Source: Bacillota bacterium (GTDB lineage: Bacteria > Bacillota_E > Sulfobacillia > Sulfobacillales > Sulfobacillaceae). From it: a DNA stretch of 6,576 nt. Below, one piece after another: positions 5,870 to 6,576 of the stretch (position 1 is the stretch's first letter; each line of letters begins with the position of its first letter). Where the stretch lies: positions 1 to 6,576 of the forward strand of contig JAKADW010000124.1 of the NCBI GenBank assembly GCA_021820165.1, read 5' to 3'. Below the pieces are notes generated by a model that saw only the letters and a program-made list of their open reading frames with translations, had not been told where the DNA came from and did not search any database. The position numbers and the translations under genes were made by a program.

Positions 5870-6338
5870 GCCAATTGTTGATTTGCCGCCTTCGGCGACA
5901 GCTCGGGAACTGGTGCCACCTGATTCGGCTTCAAAGAACGTTGAAGCCATTATCGAGGAACTCGAGCAAGCGGGAGTTTGGCGATTTCTACGGGCGCTTC
6001 TCGAGCAGCGGAAACCCATCTCTGAAATGGTGATGGAGAAACTCGATACCGAACCCACGAAACGAGGCTTAAACAATGCCGTCACGTTGGCCATGGCCCT
6101 TGGGGCGCTTCCCGAGGGGTTTGGTCTCTCCCTCATGGGGGCGCTGCAATCGGGCTTTCATGAAGCCCAGTCTCAAAGTCAAGGCCCCGATGCGGACAAG
6201 ATGTCCATTTGGCAGTTGATGGGAATGTTAAAGGATCCGGACGTGGCACGGGCGATACATTATCTGATGGGATTCTTAAAAGGCTTGGGAACTCAATTGG
6301 GCGACCCGAGTCAAGGGAACCCTGGAGGAAATGGCTAA
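5862..6338 (+). CDS. DUF1641 protein, conserved partner of formate dehydrogenase (YjgD-like)
   Basis: This is a 158-residue soluble, largely helical protein with no cysteine, so it is unlikely to bind a metal cluster through cysteine. The central stretch GLNNAVTLAMALGALPEG (residues about 67-84) and the C-terminal DPDVARAIHYLMGFLKGLG region resemble DUF1641 proteins such as B. subtilis YjgD, which sits beside YjgC. The start is a GTG at 5862, supported by GAGGAGGG (5846-5853) with 8 nt between, and it overlaps the end of the dehydrogenase gene by 8 nt in another frame, so translation is probably coupled and the two products made in fixed ratio. A role as assembly factor, electron-transfer partner or tethering subunit is possible. 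The family has no well-established biochemical function that I can name. The tail after residue 148 is Gly/Asn-rich and probably disordered. Confidence 0.88.
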   Translation: MAKPIVDLPPSATARELVPPDSASKNVEAIIEELEQAGVWRFLRALLEQRKPISEMVMEKLDTEPTKRGLNNAVTLAMALGALPEGFGLSLMGALQSGFHEAQSQSQGPDADKMSIWQLMGMLKDPDVARAIHYLMGFLKGLGTQLGDPSQGNPGGNG

Positions 6339-6366
6339 ATTAGACGTGCTTCGATGGAAGTTAGGG

Positions 6367-6402
6367 ACGACCGGCGGCCTTAGGCTCCGGTCGTCTAGTT
6401 TT
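6367..6402 (+). terminator. Rho-independent terminator of the SDR-fdhF-DUF1641 operon
   Basis: ACGACCGG at 6367-6374 and CCGGTCGT at 6387-6394 form a perfect 8-bp GC-rich stem. The 12-nt loop can itself fold as GCC-TTA-GGC (6377-6385). The stem is followed by CTAGTTTT. It lies 28 nt after the DUF1641 stop codon. The tail overlaps the last codons of the convergent minus-strand gene. On the minus strand no T-tract follows the stem, so it should act mainly on rightward transcription. Confidence 0.75.
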
Positions 6403-6574
6403 CCCGACTGGATGCACGGGACGATATTTTGGCATGGTCGGGGGCCTGGCTCGGATCATATCGGGCCATTAAGGTGGGGAATAAGACCACGTAGCCGAGT
6501 TGCAATGTGGAGGCAATGAGGACCGGCAACACCAGCGATCCGCCGCTAATGATCCATCCCCCTAGTGCTGGCCC
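6395..6574 (-). CDS. Probable MFS transporter, C-terminal end (5' part outside window)
   Basis: The minus strand is open from the window edge to a TAG at 6397-6395, giving 59 residues. It starts GPALGGWIISGGSLVLP, continues through a long hydrophobic helix ending near FPTLMARYD, and finishes with a polar tail of about 20 residues rich in Ser and Arg. The GPxLGG signature followed by a last membrane helix and a charged cytoplasmic tail is typical of the last two helices of major facilitator superfamily transporters, where the fifth-helix GP motif is echoed in helix 11. The gene converges on the formate dehydrogenase operon with the terminator stem directly after its stop. The substrate cannot be guessed. 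Another polytopic membrane protein is possible. Confidence 0.6.
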   Translation of the reverse strand, partial: GPALGGWIISGGSLVLPVLIASTLQLGYVVLFPTLMARYDPSQAPDHAKISSRASSREN

Positions 6575-6576
6575 CA

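Noticed and set aside
6331..6519. Plus-strand open frame of 62 codons starting ATG right after GGAGG, overlapping the end of the DUF1641 gene
   Set aside because: Only 2 nt separate the GGAGG from the ATG. The frame runs through the terminator stem and then antisense to the probable transporter gene. Its product is Arg/Gly/Trp-rich with no domain.

Overview
The window looks like a chromosomal segment of a moderately GC-rich member of the Bacillota. The main evidence is the formate dehydrogenase: its full-length domain order, Cys-Gln molybdenum site, C-terminal end and partnership with a DUF1641 protein match the YjgC/YjgD pair of Bacillus subtilis and the FdhA type of Staphylococcus. The rest of the content would suit an acidophilic or thermophilic relative such as Sulfobacillus, but that placement is recall, not something I could test.

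Layout. (1) Positions 2-271 hold the 3' end of a plus-strand membrane protein that I read as a rhomboid-family protein whose catalytic Ser and His are both replaced. (2) Positions about 285-1420 hold a decayed IS110-family insertion sequence. The transposase starts at 477 and carries five single-base frameshifts, one in-frame stop and one internal deletion. In front of it lies a roughly 180-nt hairpin-rich segment in the place where IS110-group elements encode their bridge RNA. (3) Positions about 1420-2099 have no convincing gene on either strand but contain several perfect inverted repeats, including a 15-bp bulged hairpin at 1631-1671. The last 120 bases contain an anti-Shine-Dalgarno segment that can pair with either of two partners, one being the Shine-Dalgarno of the next gene. 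(4) Positions 2100-6338 form a three-gene plus-strand operon: a short-chain dehydrogenase/reductase, a 989-residue molybdenum/iron-sulfur formate dehydrogenase, and a DUF1641 protein that overlaps the dehydrogenase gene by 8 nt. (5) A rho-independent terminator at 6367-6402 ends the operon, and its T-tract falls inside the last codons of a convergent minus-strand gene, probably an MFS transporter, which runs off the window.

How the genes work together. The formate dehydrogenase should oxidise formate to CO2 at a molybdenum (or tungsten) bis-pterin centre and pass electrons along a chain of iron-sulfur clusters. The DUF1641 protein is its conserved, translationally coupled companion. No flavin/NAD-binding subunit, membrane anchor or cofactor gene is present in the window, so the electron acceptor cannot be read here. 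The SDR is 23 nt upstream of the dehydrogenase and so is probably co-transcribed; its substrate is unknown.

I found no CRISPR array, tRNA, rRNA or clearly new defence or biosynthetic system. The most interesting unexplained signals are the possible translational switch in front of the operon and the possible bridge-RNA relic in the dead IS110 element.
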